Origin: Xanthoparmelia taractica
Lineage: Eukaryota > Ascomycota > Lecanoromycetes > Lecanorales > Parmeliaceae
Reading direction: 5' to 3'
Length of the DNA stretch: 64,000 bases
NCBI GenBank assembly: GCA_033085395.1
Contig: JANQBS010000029.1
Coordinates: 62,001-126,000, forward strand
Shown here: piece by piece, positions 34,101 to 45,291 of the stretch
How the letters are laid out: each line of letters starts with the position of its first letter
How positions within the stretch are numbered: the stretch's first letter is position 1
Notes under the pieces: model-generated
What the model saw: only the letters and a program-made list of their open reading frames with translations
Told to the model about the DNA's origin: nothing
Database searches by the model: none
Made by a program: the position numbers and the translations under genes

Positions 34101-35868
34101 ATGGCCGATCTATACCCATCAATAACACAGACTGCTGTCGTCGTGACAGCATTCAAGATCCTTCTTTGGCCCGCATAGTTGGTCAACCCTTGAATGCAAA
34201 GACGGCCAATATGAACCAGACTAACGCAGGTCCAGCAAGTCCACAGACTTCGAGGTCCACCGCAATTGGCTTGCTATCACCAACTCCTTGCCTGTCAAGG
34301 ATTGGTACTATGAAGTATTCTTGTCCTATGATCCTCTTCAAGTCGTAACATTGACGAGGCTCCCCAGAAAACTTCAGAATGGACACTTGACTACCCACCG
34401 TTCTTTGCCTACTTCGAATACCTCCTCTCCCAGGCCGCCTACTACGTGGACCCCGCAATGCTGAAGATCGATAACTTGCAATATCAGAGCTGGCAGACCG
34501 TGTATTTTCAACGCTCTACGGTTATCGCAACCGACCTGATGCTGGCATTTGCATTGTATAGGTACGGATGTCAAGCTCACAAGAAGCAATAAGTTTGAGG
34601 CCAATACTCTATACTAGACACGTCCAAACATCTCCCACAGGCTTGCAGAAGAATTCTCATGCGGTAGCCATCTCAATCATTCTCTCCCCGGCGCTCTTGA
34701 TCATCGACCACATCCACTTCCAGTATAATGGCTTTCTCTACGGCATCCTCATACTCTCCATGGTCTTGGCCCGAAAGCAGTCAACGATGCTGCTCGGGGG
34801 TCTTTCATTTGCTGCACTACTCTGCTTCAAGCACATATACCTCTATCTCGCGCCCGCGTACTTTGTATATCTGCTGCGAGCATACTGCCTGAGCCATAAG
34901 TCCATGTTCCGAATCCGCTTTGGCAACTGCGTCAAGCTCGCGTCAGGGCTCCTCAGTGTTTTTGGAGCCGCTTTCGGACCTTTTTGGTATCTGGGCCAAA
35001 TGGATCAAGTCTTAAGCCGACTCTTTCCGTTCTCACGCGGATTATGTCATGCTTACTGGGCTCCCAACGTATGGGCCATGTATTCGTTCACTGATAGAGT
35101 TCTCATTTATGGTTAGTCTACCGCGAAGTATTTCTGCTGTCAGCTTACAAAGCTCAGTTGCGCCGAAGTTGCGGTTGCCGGTCGACCTCGCTGCGTTGAC
35201 CAGCGTCACACGAGGGCTCGTTGGAGACTCCTCATTTGCGGTCCTCCCTAATATATCACCAAGGGCTACCTTTATCCTGACCTTGTTCGCCCAACTGGTG
35301 AGATTATAGATTCCCCTTTTTCGTATCGATGACTAACGGTCCACAGCCATGTCTGATTAAGCTCTTCTTCCAGCCAACGTGGGAGACCTTCGTCGGAGCT
35401 GTGACTCTGTGCGGCTATGCATCTTTTCTCTTTGGATGGCATGTGCATGAGAAGGCCATTCTCTTGGTGATCATACCGTTCAGTTTACTGGCGTTAAAAG
35501 ACCGTCGGTACCTTGGCGCTTTCCGACCTTTGGCCGTTGCTGGGCACGTGTCTCTCTTTCCATTGCTGTTCACGGCTGCAGAGTTTCCTGTGAAGTCGGT
35601 ATACACGGTTTCTTGGTTGGTACTCTTTCTGCTGGTGTTTGATCGGCTGGCCCCAGTTTCGTCCCGACCTCGAGTCTTCCTGCTTGACAGGTTTTCCCTT
35701 CTCTACATTACTGTGTCTATTCCTCTCATCCTCTATTGTTCGCTTATTCACGAGCTTTTCTTTGGGTCAAAGTATGAATTTCTCCCATTGATGTTTACAA
35801 GCTCGTATTCGGCAATAGGGGTTGTGGGCAGCTGGATCGGATTTTCTGTTGTGTACTTCACTTCATAG
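34101..35868 (+). CDS. ALG8: ALG8 dolichyl-P-glucose alpha-1,3-glucosyltransferase
   Basis: Six exons (34101-34177, 34236-34314, 34368-34561, 34618-35111, 35158-35297, 35347-35868) with introns of 46-58 nt give 501 residues. ALG8 adds the second glucose to the lipid-linked GlcMan9GlcNAc2 precursor in the ER lumen before transfer to protein. The luminal loop carries STDFEVHRNWLAIT, KDWYYE and SEWTLDYPPFFAYFEYLLS. FPFSRGLCHAYWAPNVWAM separates ALG8 from ALG6. Many hydrophobic spans are visible through the C-terminus, as expected for a multi-pass GT57 enzyme. Divergent to the cargo lectin. Confidence 0.94.
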
Positions 35869-37324
35869 GCCTCGGATACCCCATTAGTATGAGATTCATT
35901 GTATTGATGTAAAGGAGATAATCAATATTCTTTTCGAAGACCCACCGACAATCCAGATGAAATCAATGAAAATGGACCTTGCGCTATGGGGCGCAGACCG
36001 AATGAGAAAAGTTGATAACCGAATTGATGCTAAGTCTTCTGACACTTTGTTCTAATTGATCATTGCCTCTTCGCTACCTTCCAGCAGGTGGAGGATCGCG
36101 AGGGATCATTGACTTGGATCGTATGAACTGCTGTCTGAAAAGGTGTCACAAGGGCAGCAAATGGACGCGACTGCGGAAATTCTATACAGCGATGACTAAG
36201 AAACGTTTTATGCAATGTAAGTCAAGTAGCTGGGAGAAAGAGCCAAATGGATCGAAAATCCACGGGTTCCAAAAATACTTACTACAACCGATTGCGACAG
36301 GCACAGGGAGTCAGCTACATGAGACGACGGAGTAGGGGGCATGGTGATCTTTACCTTTAACAACATTAAAGGTAATAAGGTCCTGATTCTCCCAGTATTG
36401 GAGAGTGTAACGAGGCCAAATATGGGCATACTGTGTCGGATGGCGCTGCTGAAGAGTGAAGAATAAGAGGGGGGAAGATCGGGAGTGATGGATGCAGCTA
36501 GCAATGCGGATCTATAATTTCAGGTATCATAAATACCTATCTCGACGATGTATTATATACATTGATACGTGTGAAAAGATATCCTTCGATACATGACCTG
36601 GAACCCTAGCTAACTTTATTCAACGTAGACCGATCAAATTTCGATAGAAATGATGCACCAGATCTGATCTTAGTAAAGCAAGTCGCTCGTTATACCGCAA
36701 CATGCGATCACATCCCTCAGCTTTGAGGGGTTGTCGTGGAGTCTCTATGGTACTATCAATGTAACATGCATATAAAACCGTTTGTCCAAGTGCCAACGGT
36801 GGTATCACGGTAAGATAACGAAGCTAGCGCAGAACCTATACTTTTAGTCTGCACTCCAACCTTATGTTCAATGCCTTGCCCGATTAGTTCATCATGGGGA
36901 ATTTCCACTTGCTTCCTCTTTTTTTTCACTTCCGTTTGCCGACCACATCTCCTCTTCACCATTCAACCCCTTCTCAACCACCAACCCTCCACCATCCACT
37001 CCATCTCTCACTCCCCCAAAAACACGTCCAAATGCATCAAGACGCGTGCGTATTGTCTGTGTAAACTCCTTAGCGTCATATTGCACGTGGTTTTGCTGCC
37101 TTTCTTTGCCCTCGTTGACTGGGCGCTTCAAAGCCCACCATTTCTCTGTAACCCGCTCTCAAGCATATCCACGTTGGCCAAAAACATACAGACTTTTCTT
37201 GCGCATCCGTATTCATCCCTTTTCTTCGGGCCTAGTGCCCCTCGTCAAACGTTTGATATAAGCCCGTTGCGGCCCCTGTACACTTTGACACACGGGGCGG
37301 TTTCCCTCCCGCCTATCCGAAAGA
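35869..37324. other. intergenic region ALG8 3' end to ITC1
   Basis: About 1.45 kb with no gene I can support. Frames at 36063-36335 and 36871-37371 (plus) are open but featureless; the second runs through the ITC1 leader. Pyrimidine-rich plus-strand DNA near 36905-37030 may belong to the ITC1 promoter. Confidence 0.45.
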
Positions 37325-40300
37325 ATGGTAGATTCACTTCTTCCGATACTCTTGTTCCACAAACTAATTAGACGAGGTTCTTTTCAAGCGAAAACCTGTT
37401 CAATATGCTCCGCTACCCCCATATATTACAGACGACTCCGAGGTAACTTGGTACTTGTCTTGGGACTCTCCATCTCGCTGATGTTGTTTCAAGGTTTGGT
37501 CAATAGAAGAAACGAGCGAGGTTTTCACCAGTTATGAGGAATACTTGAAACGGTAAGCGCATGCGTTAGCCTCCTGTCCATGGCTTCGAACTGAACCTCG
37601 GGCTACCTAGCATCGACTACTACAAGCAAGTGGGTTCAATCCTCTTCTTGATATTTGTCAGATCTTTCATCATATTAACATATAAACTAGAAGCGTTTCG
37701 TCTGCGAAATCACGGGACATTCGGGACTAAGTTTTAAGGAGGCACTCAGGAGCGAGGTAATTTTCATTTCTGTTCCCCGCCCTAGATGATTGGTCTTTTC
37801 TGGTTACTAACATGAGCAGTTGGATGCCTCGGATGAAGTTGACGACGAGTTCCCTGATGCATTGAGGGAGCCAATTCTGAGAAAAGTACAATTTCAACAG
37901 ATATCCAGAATAGACAATCTAGGCAAGCAGTACACCTTTCATCGCCAGAAGCCTGACACTAACAATCTTCATTAGTCGATTATACCTACGAGGTACGGCC
38001 TCGCTACGCATGTCCGATTCTAAGCGGTTGCTAATTGGTCATTGTAGGAGTTCAAGCGGGATTTCTACCCAGGGGAAGTTGTCACTATCACGCTTGGTGA
38101 AGATCGTTATACTGGCTTCATTCGTGAGAAGACCAAGTTCCCCGAGCTGGCTCGCCCAGATGGCAGCCTAGAGCGGAAAGCATTTGCACGATATTTTTGT
38201 TATCTTGACGAGAGACAAGGTGAGGAGGCACTTGTCGATGAAGATCAAATTGCTCGTGAACGAAAAACATTCACCAAGCAGAGGCTTCGATCTTTTCTGA
38301 AGAACAGTGTCACACGTGAGGCATGGACAGGGGCACCTTGGCTTGTCAAACGACGGCTCGCTGAAGAGTACCGAATCAGCACGGTCATCCCTGACTGGCT
38401 TACACATGACTATCAAACGAAACAAAGGAAAATAAACCCTTCCTCTGGCAAAAAGGGTGAATACGAAGGTCTCACCCTTAATCTATATGGTGCTCGCAAC
38501 AGCCTTCCGGTGCTCAAACCGAAGGGAAGCAAAGGCAAGAATACTCAGGATGATATGCAGCGTTGGAGGCAGGAACAATTCGCTGAATATCAACGTTCTA
38601 CAATCAGCAACCCAGATTTCAGGATTGCACCGCAAGGCCAGCCGCCTCAACTCAATCAATTCCAAGCTGGACCTGCACATCAGTTTCGTATGATCCAGGC
38701 CTTTCAACCGATCGCCGCTAAAGGTCAGCCAAAGCCTGCACCACCACCGCCGCCGAAGTATCCCATCGAAGACCTTGAGATACCTCCTGTTCGTGATGGG
38801 ACTCATCGCCCGCCACTCAAGTTCCTATCAGAGAGTACTCCAAGTCTCAACAGAGTGTCTGAAGGCGCTGGAAGTGGCATAGCGATGGAAACCGTTGGGC
38901 TACTTTTGGAGACCTGGGACACCCTAAATGTCTATTGTGAAGTCTTTCAGCTTGATTCATTCACGTTCGATGACTACGTTGAAGCTCTGAGAATTACGTC
39001 CGAAGACATTCAGTGTGAGCTTCTTGTAGAGATACATTGCGCCGTGCTTAAGAAGCTGGTGAATGACTCAAACGACAAGAATGGCCAGGTTCAGATCTCG
39101 CTGCCTTATCAAGTCGAAAGCGAAGAAGAAGGATCCGTCCAGGAAAGCAGCGCTCAACCCTCGCCTACACCAGAGCCCGAAATCAAACCGCCAGCGCGAT
39201 CGACGCGGGGTAGTCTGGCAAAATCGGAAGCGGCAGAGCTGAAGCAAGCTGCCAACGGGAACGAAGCCTCTTCCGTTAACGTGAAGGTCCACCGAGCGGC
39301 AGAGATGGACCATTCCACACGTGGCTACGACTGGAAGATGCGACTTCGAAAGCGTGACTTCTCTGATGGTCACTGGGTAGTGATTGTTGTAGGTCTTCTA
39401 AACCAGCTCTCAAGTAGTCCCCGCCTCACGGAAAGTTGCAATGAGATCTTGAGGCACTTAGCCCCTCTCAACAAAGACGCAACACCAGAAATTGCGTTTG
39501 CGCAGTATCAGACCCTTGATGTCAATCTTCGCACTCGGATACTTCAGATCCTTTGCATGAAGTCCGTAGAGACTAAAGCAATCCGACAATATATGGAGGA
39601 CTGCAGTGCCCAGATGACAGAGCATCGGAAAGAGAAGAATGACGTGCAAAGAAGTCGTAAAGCAGCGTGAGTGGTTCTTGTCGTTCGCCATTTACTATAT
39701 GCTAACCATTTGCAGAGTGGAAGAGCTACGGGTATTACATGAGGAGCGTAAGGCTTTGCAACCAGAAAGCATTTCTGCGTCTCCTCCTGTAGAACTCGAG
39801 GAGTTGTCAGAGTTGAAAATGGAGCCGGACGAGGAAGAGCCTGCAGACGAGGACGAAGTCATGGAGTCCGACGAGCAGGAACCTCACCAAGGGCGTACCC
39901 TCCGTCGAGCTAACGATAGAGCGGCAGCACGCAAGAAGAAACAGGAGGAAGTAAAGTTGAGGAAAGAAAGGGCGCAGGCTGAGAAGGCGAAGAAGCTATC
40001 AAAGCAGGAGAAACAATACGACAAAGTATTGAAAAAGATCGAAGACGTGAAGGAGAGAATTAAGGATTACGAGGAAGAGGTCCACACCCTCGAAAATGAC
40101 TTACGGGAAGCCGATTGCCCCAGAACTAGAGTACTAGGAAAAGATCGGTTCTGGAACCGCTACTATTGGATGGAACGGAACGCCATGCCATATGCGGGCC
40201 TACCGGATAGCTCCACCGCCGGCGCTGGATACGCAAACGGATGCCTATGGGTGCAGGGACCTGACGACCTTGAACGTGAAGGTTTCATAGAATTATCTCC

Positions 40301-40835
40301 GGCCGAGAACGAGCAATACCGGCGAGCATTCCAAATGACAGTACCAGAACGGAAGATGATCGAGGAGGGCGATACTCATACCTTCACGGCCAGACAGTGG
40401 GGCTATTACGACGACCCCGACCGGCTGGACATGCTCATCGGATGGCTTGATGTCCGGGGGGTACGCGAAATCAAACTTCGCAAGGAACTTCAAGCCCAGA
40501 GAGAAAAAATAAGCCTCCACATGGCGAAAAGGCATCAATATTTGAGCACTGATGCGAGAAAGACAGAAGCTAGCGAGCCGTTAGCGAGAATATCAACGCG
40601 CACCAAGACGTACGTTGACGCAACCGGCCACCGATGCCTAGCATGGAAGAACAACACTGCCATGAATGAAATTGGCCACCTTCACTCGGAGCCAAAGCCA
40701 CCTTTATACAAGAAGCAAAAGGGGGTGGCTCAAAAGAAAGCTCTCATCATTGACGAGGAGGAGCCCCGGCAAACACGGGCTACTAATCGTCAAGGCAAGG
40801 TACCGACTCGTCAAGGGACACGATACAACTTTTAA
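37325..40835 (+). CDS. ITC1: ITC1/ACF1-type subunit of the ISWI chromatin-remodeling complex
   Basis: Nine exons (37325-37327, 37377-37442, 37494-37552, 37611-37629, 37691-37756, 37820-37922, 37976-37992, 38048-39666, 39716-40835) give 1023 residues. It is the large partner of ISWI. The WAC domain spans about residues 24-130 (VWSIEETSEVFTSYEEYLKR, VCEITGHSGLSF); a DDT domain follows near ETVGLLLETWDTL; WHIM motifs appear around RVLGKDRFWNRYYW and WGYYDDPDRLDMLIGWL; a coiled coil lies between. The first coding exon is the ATG alone, spliced to VLFKRKPVQYAPLP, giving the MVLFKRKPV start expected of the family. The intron at 37923 begins GCAAGC, a GC-AG intron. The 5' part is cut into eight small exons by introns of 49-63 nt. 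Confidence 0.92.
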
Positions 40836-41472
40836 TCAGCTTCCTGAGTAAGATGGGTACAGATACTCAGACACCAGACGGTAAGGACCGTTGCCTATAC
40901 ATAACGAAGTTGGGATACTGCATACAGTGTGATTAATACCTCGCCGTTGAGACTGTAGATTCATTAGCGGTCGTTGACATAGGGAGGGGCGTCTTTGGAA
41001 ATTTTCTGGCTGGAAGTGCAAGCATGCATCATTTCCGGCATCATCAATGCTACCTTATCTGGCATTGCGCGGAAGACAGGATGGACAATGCTTGATGTTT
41101 GATGCTCGGTATTTGATGCTTGGTAGCTCAACTGGCTACTTTTGCAATTAGCATGCCTTATTAGCTAGACTATTAGAAGCAAGTATACTCTTATCATACT
41201 TATCTTGATGCGATTTCTGGGAAAATGTAAAGCATCGTAAAGCATGCCGTTGCTAAAAGAGCGGCAGTCGGCATTCACTTCGATATCGGGCCGATATCGG
41301 GCCGACATCGGGCCGGTATTGGTACTTCAGCCCTACGTGTATCAAAGGTGACGGTCTTGCTCGTCTTCGCCTTCCTTTGCCTTGCCCAGCATCCAACATG
41401 CAGAGCAGTATTGCCAGCGCACAGATCACCTAGAGACCATTCATTCCTAGGCTGCCACTACTCTTCAACCGA
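40836..41472. promoter_or_regulatory. intergenic region ITC1 / SGF73
   Basis: 637 bp between two plus-strand genes. It contains TTTGATGCT-like short repeats (about 41088-41125) and an 11-bp tandem repeat at 41281-41313 within the SGF73 upstream region. Confidence 0.5.
41281..41313. repeat. three tandem 11-bp CGATATCGGGC units
   Basis: Units at 41281, 41292 and 41303; the third has one change (CGACATCGGGC). Each intact unit holds the palindrome CGATATCG, extended to CCGATATCGG in the second. It sits 160 bp upstream of the SGF73 start, so it could be a cluster of binding sites. Confidence 0.75.
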
Positions 41473-42834
41473 ATGGCATCTACAGAAGCTAGCCGTAGAG
41501 GTGAGCAAGCGTCGCCTACATTATTGCTTGTGAATAGCTCATAGTGAATTACTAGCATCAATAGCTTCGAGCTCCGAGACGAGCATGGTAGACCCAAGCC
41601 CCAGCAAGCATACAGTATCCAAGAAGGACAAGCCCACTGGAGGAGTAAAGCTGAAAAAGTCGATCGCGAAGAAAACGAAACCCAAGGATACTGAGAGCAA
41701 TGGTGAGCTGCAACCGGATCAGTGCACGTTTCGTTCAACCCTAACTATAGTGCCTTAGGGACGAAGACACGGGGCACTACTCGGAGTCCTTCTCCGGATT
41801 CTCCCGCCGTAAATGGCACTGGACCAAAAGCTGGAGATAATCAAGGCCTCACTAAATGCAATTATTGCAAGAAACCCTTACCCGAGTCAGCCGTCGCTTC
41901 TCATGCCCAACTATGCGATAAGAAAAAAGAGATAAACCGTAAGAAGAAAGAGGCAAAGGAAGCCAAGGCAAGAGCGAAGGAAGCCGCTGAAGAAAAAGAC
42001 AAGGACGGTGATTCCGTGATGGGCGAATCCACAACGGCCGGCCAACGTGATAACGAAGCTGGAGAAGGCGGTAGCGGGTCTACGAAAAAGCCACCCAAGA
42101 AATCTGCCTTCAAAGCCTCCGCCGACGGGCCCAAGAAATCCAAAAAGCGGAAAGCCGACGGCGAGGGCGACAAAGAGCCAAAGAAGAAGAAACTCAAAAA
42201 AGACGAGCCTCCCAAGCCCAAATTACCAAAACCAAAGGGGCCCGTAAACGTCGAGCAGCAATGCGGCGTCATGCTTCCCAACGGCGGTTTCTGTGCTCGC
42301 TCGCTAACCTGCAAATCCCACAGCATGGGCGCCAAACGATCAGTCCCCGGCCGCAGCCTACCGTACGACCAGCTGCTGGCTATGTACCAGAAGCGAAACC
42401 AGGCGAAGATTCAAAAGGCGGCATTGGAGGCGAAGGCACCCCTGCTGGACGATGGACCGCCGGAAGGGCCAGTCGATAGTGATGAGGAGAAGGATGCGGT
42501 AATGGCTGCGATTGCGAAGGCAAGACCGATGCCGTTGGACCAGCATATCTTTGTGCCGACAGCGAGGAAGTATAAGCACATTCGGATGAAGGAGATGTTG
42601 GGAAATGCCTTGGGGTCGAGGGGTCCGGGAGGAGGGGGGTTGTTTGGAGGTGGCATCAGGGAGCAGGGGAACTCCGAAAGCGCCATAGTGGGTGCTGGAG
42701 GCGAGAACATGAATGGGGAGGGGCCGTCGAGGAAACCGAGTTTGGCTCAGCAACCGCCGGGGAGATCAGCGGCTGGAGGTGCAGCGGTGGGGCCTGTAAG
42801 GAAGGCAAGTGTGGCCAGCATTGGGAATGCATAA
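41473..42834 (+). CDS. SGF73: Sgf73/ataxin-7-like SAGA subunit (SCA7 domain)
   Basis: Three exons (41473-41500, 41565-41702, 41759-42834) give 413 residues. Sgf73 anchors the deubiquitinase module to SAGA. A C-x2-C...H...C zinc motif appears as CNYCKKPLPESAVASHAQLC (about 90-110). The SCA7 domain begins near residue 223 with QCGVMLPNGGFCARSLTCKS, then HSMGAKRSVPGRS and YDQLLAMY. Between them is a very lysine-rich stretch (KKSKKRKADGEG, KKKKLKKDE). The tail is Gly- and Ser-rich. The first exon encodes MASTEASRR; it was chosen because its donor and phase fit and no earlier ATG does. Confidence 0.92.
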
Positions 42835-43234
42835 TATAGGGGGGATAATGGGATTATGCATTCATCATGCATAGAAAGAGAATATGGAATGATGGAGGCG
42901 CAGAGGTGTTCGGAAAGATACCCAGGTCACTTGCACTTACTTTGTATTATCATGCCTGTATCAGTACGATAGTAGCATCTGAGAAAGGCCATAAATCTCT
43001 TTCATTCAACGCAAGAAAGTCTATCGATATCAGTCGCATGCTGGTCTAAGTCATATCCCATCCTGAAACCAGCAGGTCTGGCATTGCTCGCGCTATAGTC
43101 ACCAATCGCCTACCTCATCTGAAGTAATACATACCAAGCAACAAATGATGTTTCCGAAAAGACTCCGTAGCGTGCAGCGGTGGGTGGATCGAAGAGAAAG
43201 ACAATGAGGCAGAATAATCATGTCTTGACGCAAC
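42835..43234. other. intergenic region between convergent SGF73 and DED81
   Basis: 400 bp with two 3' UTRs. At 43168-43199 lies a diverged copy of a ~32-bp piece of the DED81 last exon (43241-43272), described under findings. Confidence 0.5.
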
Positions 43235-45067
43235 TCATGGCCTACAGCGGCCGGTGAATCGAGGGTACAGACAACACTCCTTCACCGTGTATCGACCGCA
43301 CATCCATGCCAGAAAACGTTCAAGGCCAAGGCCGTAGCCGCCATGTGGAGAGGTCCCGTACCTATGTAGACAGTCAGCATATTCATCAACGGGGACGTTC
43401 GACAAAAGCCCAAGAACTCACTTCCTCTGATCCGTGTACCAATAATAAGGCTCCGGATCAATGCCCTCCCTGATGTACGCAGCCTTCAGCTCGTCGTAAT
43501 CATCTATGCGCATACTCCCGCCCACAATCTCCCCCACACCCGGCATCAAGCAGTCCACGCTCTCGGTCACACTCAAGTCCTGGGGATCTTTCCTCATGTA
43601 GAAGGCTTTGATAGCGACGGGGAAATGGGTCAGGAATATTGGGCGGTTGATGATATCGGTCATTTTGCGCTCCGCGGCCTCTGCAATATCATCGCCAAAT
43701 GCGTGTGGTTGACCCTCTTCGTTCTTGATGTCGTGCTCGCGCAGCCAGGTGATAGCATCAGCATATCTCATGCGCATAAACGGTCTCTCCGGGACCGTGA
43801 AATGAGGGTTGAGGTCGTAAACGAGCTTCCTGATTTTCGGATCTGCAAGAACATGCTCAACGACCTTGCTCATCACAAGCTCGAGATGGACGAGTAGATC
43901 ATCAAACGTGATGAAATCGAGTTCGGCTTCTATGTGTGTGTACTCGGACAGATGGCGACGAGTGGAAGATTTCTCGGCACGAAACGATGGAGCCACGCAG
44001 AAAACGTTACCGAGAGAGGGCAGGCAGGTCTCGAGATAAAGTTGGGAAGATTGAGTGAGGTAGGCTTTCTCGCCGTAATAGTTAAATTCAAAGAGGGTAG
44101 AACCGCCTTCAACCTGGGTTTGTACCATGCAAGGGGGAGTAACTTCGAGGCAGCTGGGGGTGATATCAGATTCGTAGGTGTGTCGGTAGGCACGGAGGAG
44201 AGCGGCGCGGACTTTCATGACAGAAGACGAGGTCTCACCACGAAGGACAAGATGGCGATTATCAAAAAGGGTTTGTGGGTCAGCATCTGGGGATACGCGG
44301 GTGGTGATAGCTTCTTTATCACCAGCGGCTTTGCCAATTATTTCATAGTAGTCGGCATGGAGCTCTCGGTCATCGGGTGCGTGCTGTCCTGGTGGTACCT
44401 CCCACATCTCGCCATAGATCTCCATTGACGTCTCTTGAGTGAGAGTCAGGGCATCGTATGTCTTAGTCAAGTCGCCCGTGAGGACGCACTGGAGAAAGCC
44501 ATATCCATCTTGAAGAGTAACAAAAATAACATCTTTCTGCATACGAAATCTGTGCACTCGTCCGGTGACTCTTACTCTCGAGCCTCGACCTTCGGTGTAA
44601 TCCACATCCTGTTTGCTGTCGCCCTTCCTCAGCTTTACGAGCGCTGGATCTTTCTCATTAAGTCGTATCTTGAATGCCTTTGGCAGTTGAGTGTCTTGTC
44701 TTATCCGAACCTCCATTGCCTCTTGCAACGCTCGTTGTCTCTTTTCCTGTTCCGATCTTTCTCGTATGGCCAAGTCATTGCCTTTTGCTTGCTTTCTCTT
44801 GTGTTGTTCATACAGATTGCCGCACTTCTTCAGAGCAGACTTTGTAGCTGGTTTCCATTCCTTGCGAGCTTCGGGATCGCCGTCTTCATTGACAGGTCCA
44901 GTCTCCGACTTGCGCGTAAGATACTGGGGTCCATCTGTTTGGGATGGTGGGTGTTGTATGTGCGCGAATAGTAGGCTTTTATATGGTGATGTTTGGGAAC
45001 CGTCGGCAGAAAGGTCGTCTTTGCCAATGTCTTCATCAATATGGATCTTTCCACCGGTGGTAGCCAT
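43235..45067 (-). CDS. DED81: cytosolic asparaginyl-tRNA synthetase
   Basis: Two exons (43422-45067, 43235-43361; 60-nt intron) give 590 residues. The enzyme charges tRNA-Asn in the cytosol. An N-terminal fungal extension with a Lys/Arg/Glu-rich helix precedes the anticodon-binding OB fold (RVRVTGRVHRFRMQKDVIFV). The class II catalytic core shows TLFEFNYYGEKAYLTQSSQLY, motif 2 (FRAEKSSTRRHLSEYTH) and, across the intron, motif 3 (GGYGLGLERFLAWM). It ends LYPRFTGRCRP. The start at 45067 (MATTGGKIHID) is preferred over an upstream ATG at 45220. Confidence 0.95.
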
Positions 45068-45291
45068 CTTATATAGAGTCAATGGTCTGAAGAAGAGCGA
45101 GTGAGAAGACTGTACTTCATTTATTTGATTTTTGGCGCGAAGTGAGTCAGGGAATCTAAGGAACGGAAATACTAAGATCCGCTGCCGCTTGGTCATCCTA
45201 GAAGATCCAGGCCACGACAACTCCAGTGGTGACCGGCATCTTTTTTGGCCCTCTGGCTATGCTCTTAAGAAGAGACACATGATGGTTCGGT
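45068..45291. promoter_or_regulatory. 224-bp bidirectional promoter DED81 / GT69 gene
   Basis: Only 224 bp lie between the start codons of DED81 (minus) and the GT69 gene (plus), so core promoters and 5' UTRs of both must share it. I see no clear TATA box. Confidence 0.65.

Noticed and set aside
36871..37371. N-terminal extension of ITC1 through the upstream open frame
   Set aside because: The composition is not protein-like and the family starts at MVLFKRKPV; the ATG-only exon explains the data better.
37630..37641. GGTTCAATCC resembling a tRNA B box
   Set aside because: It lies in an ITC1 intron with no A box or cloverleaf around it. A similar match at 46681 is inside the GT69 coding sequence.
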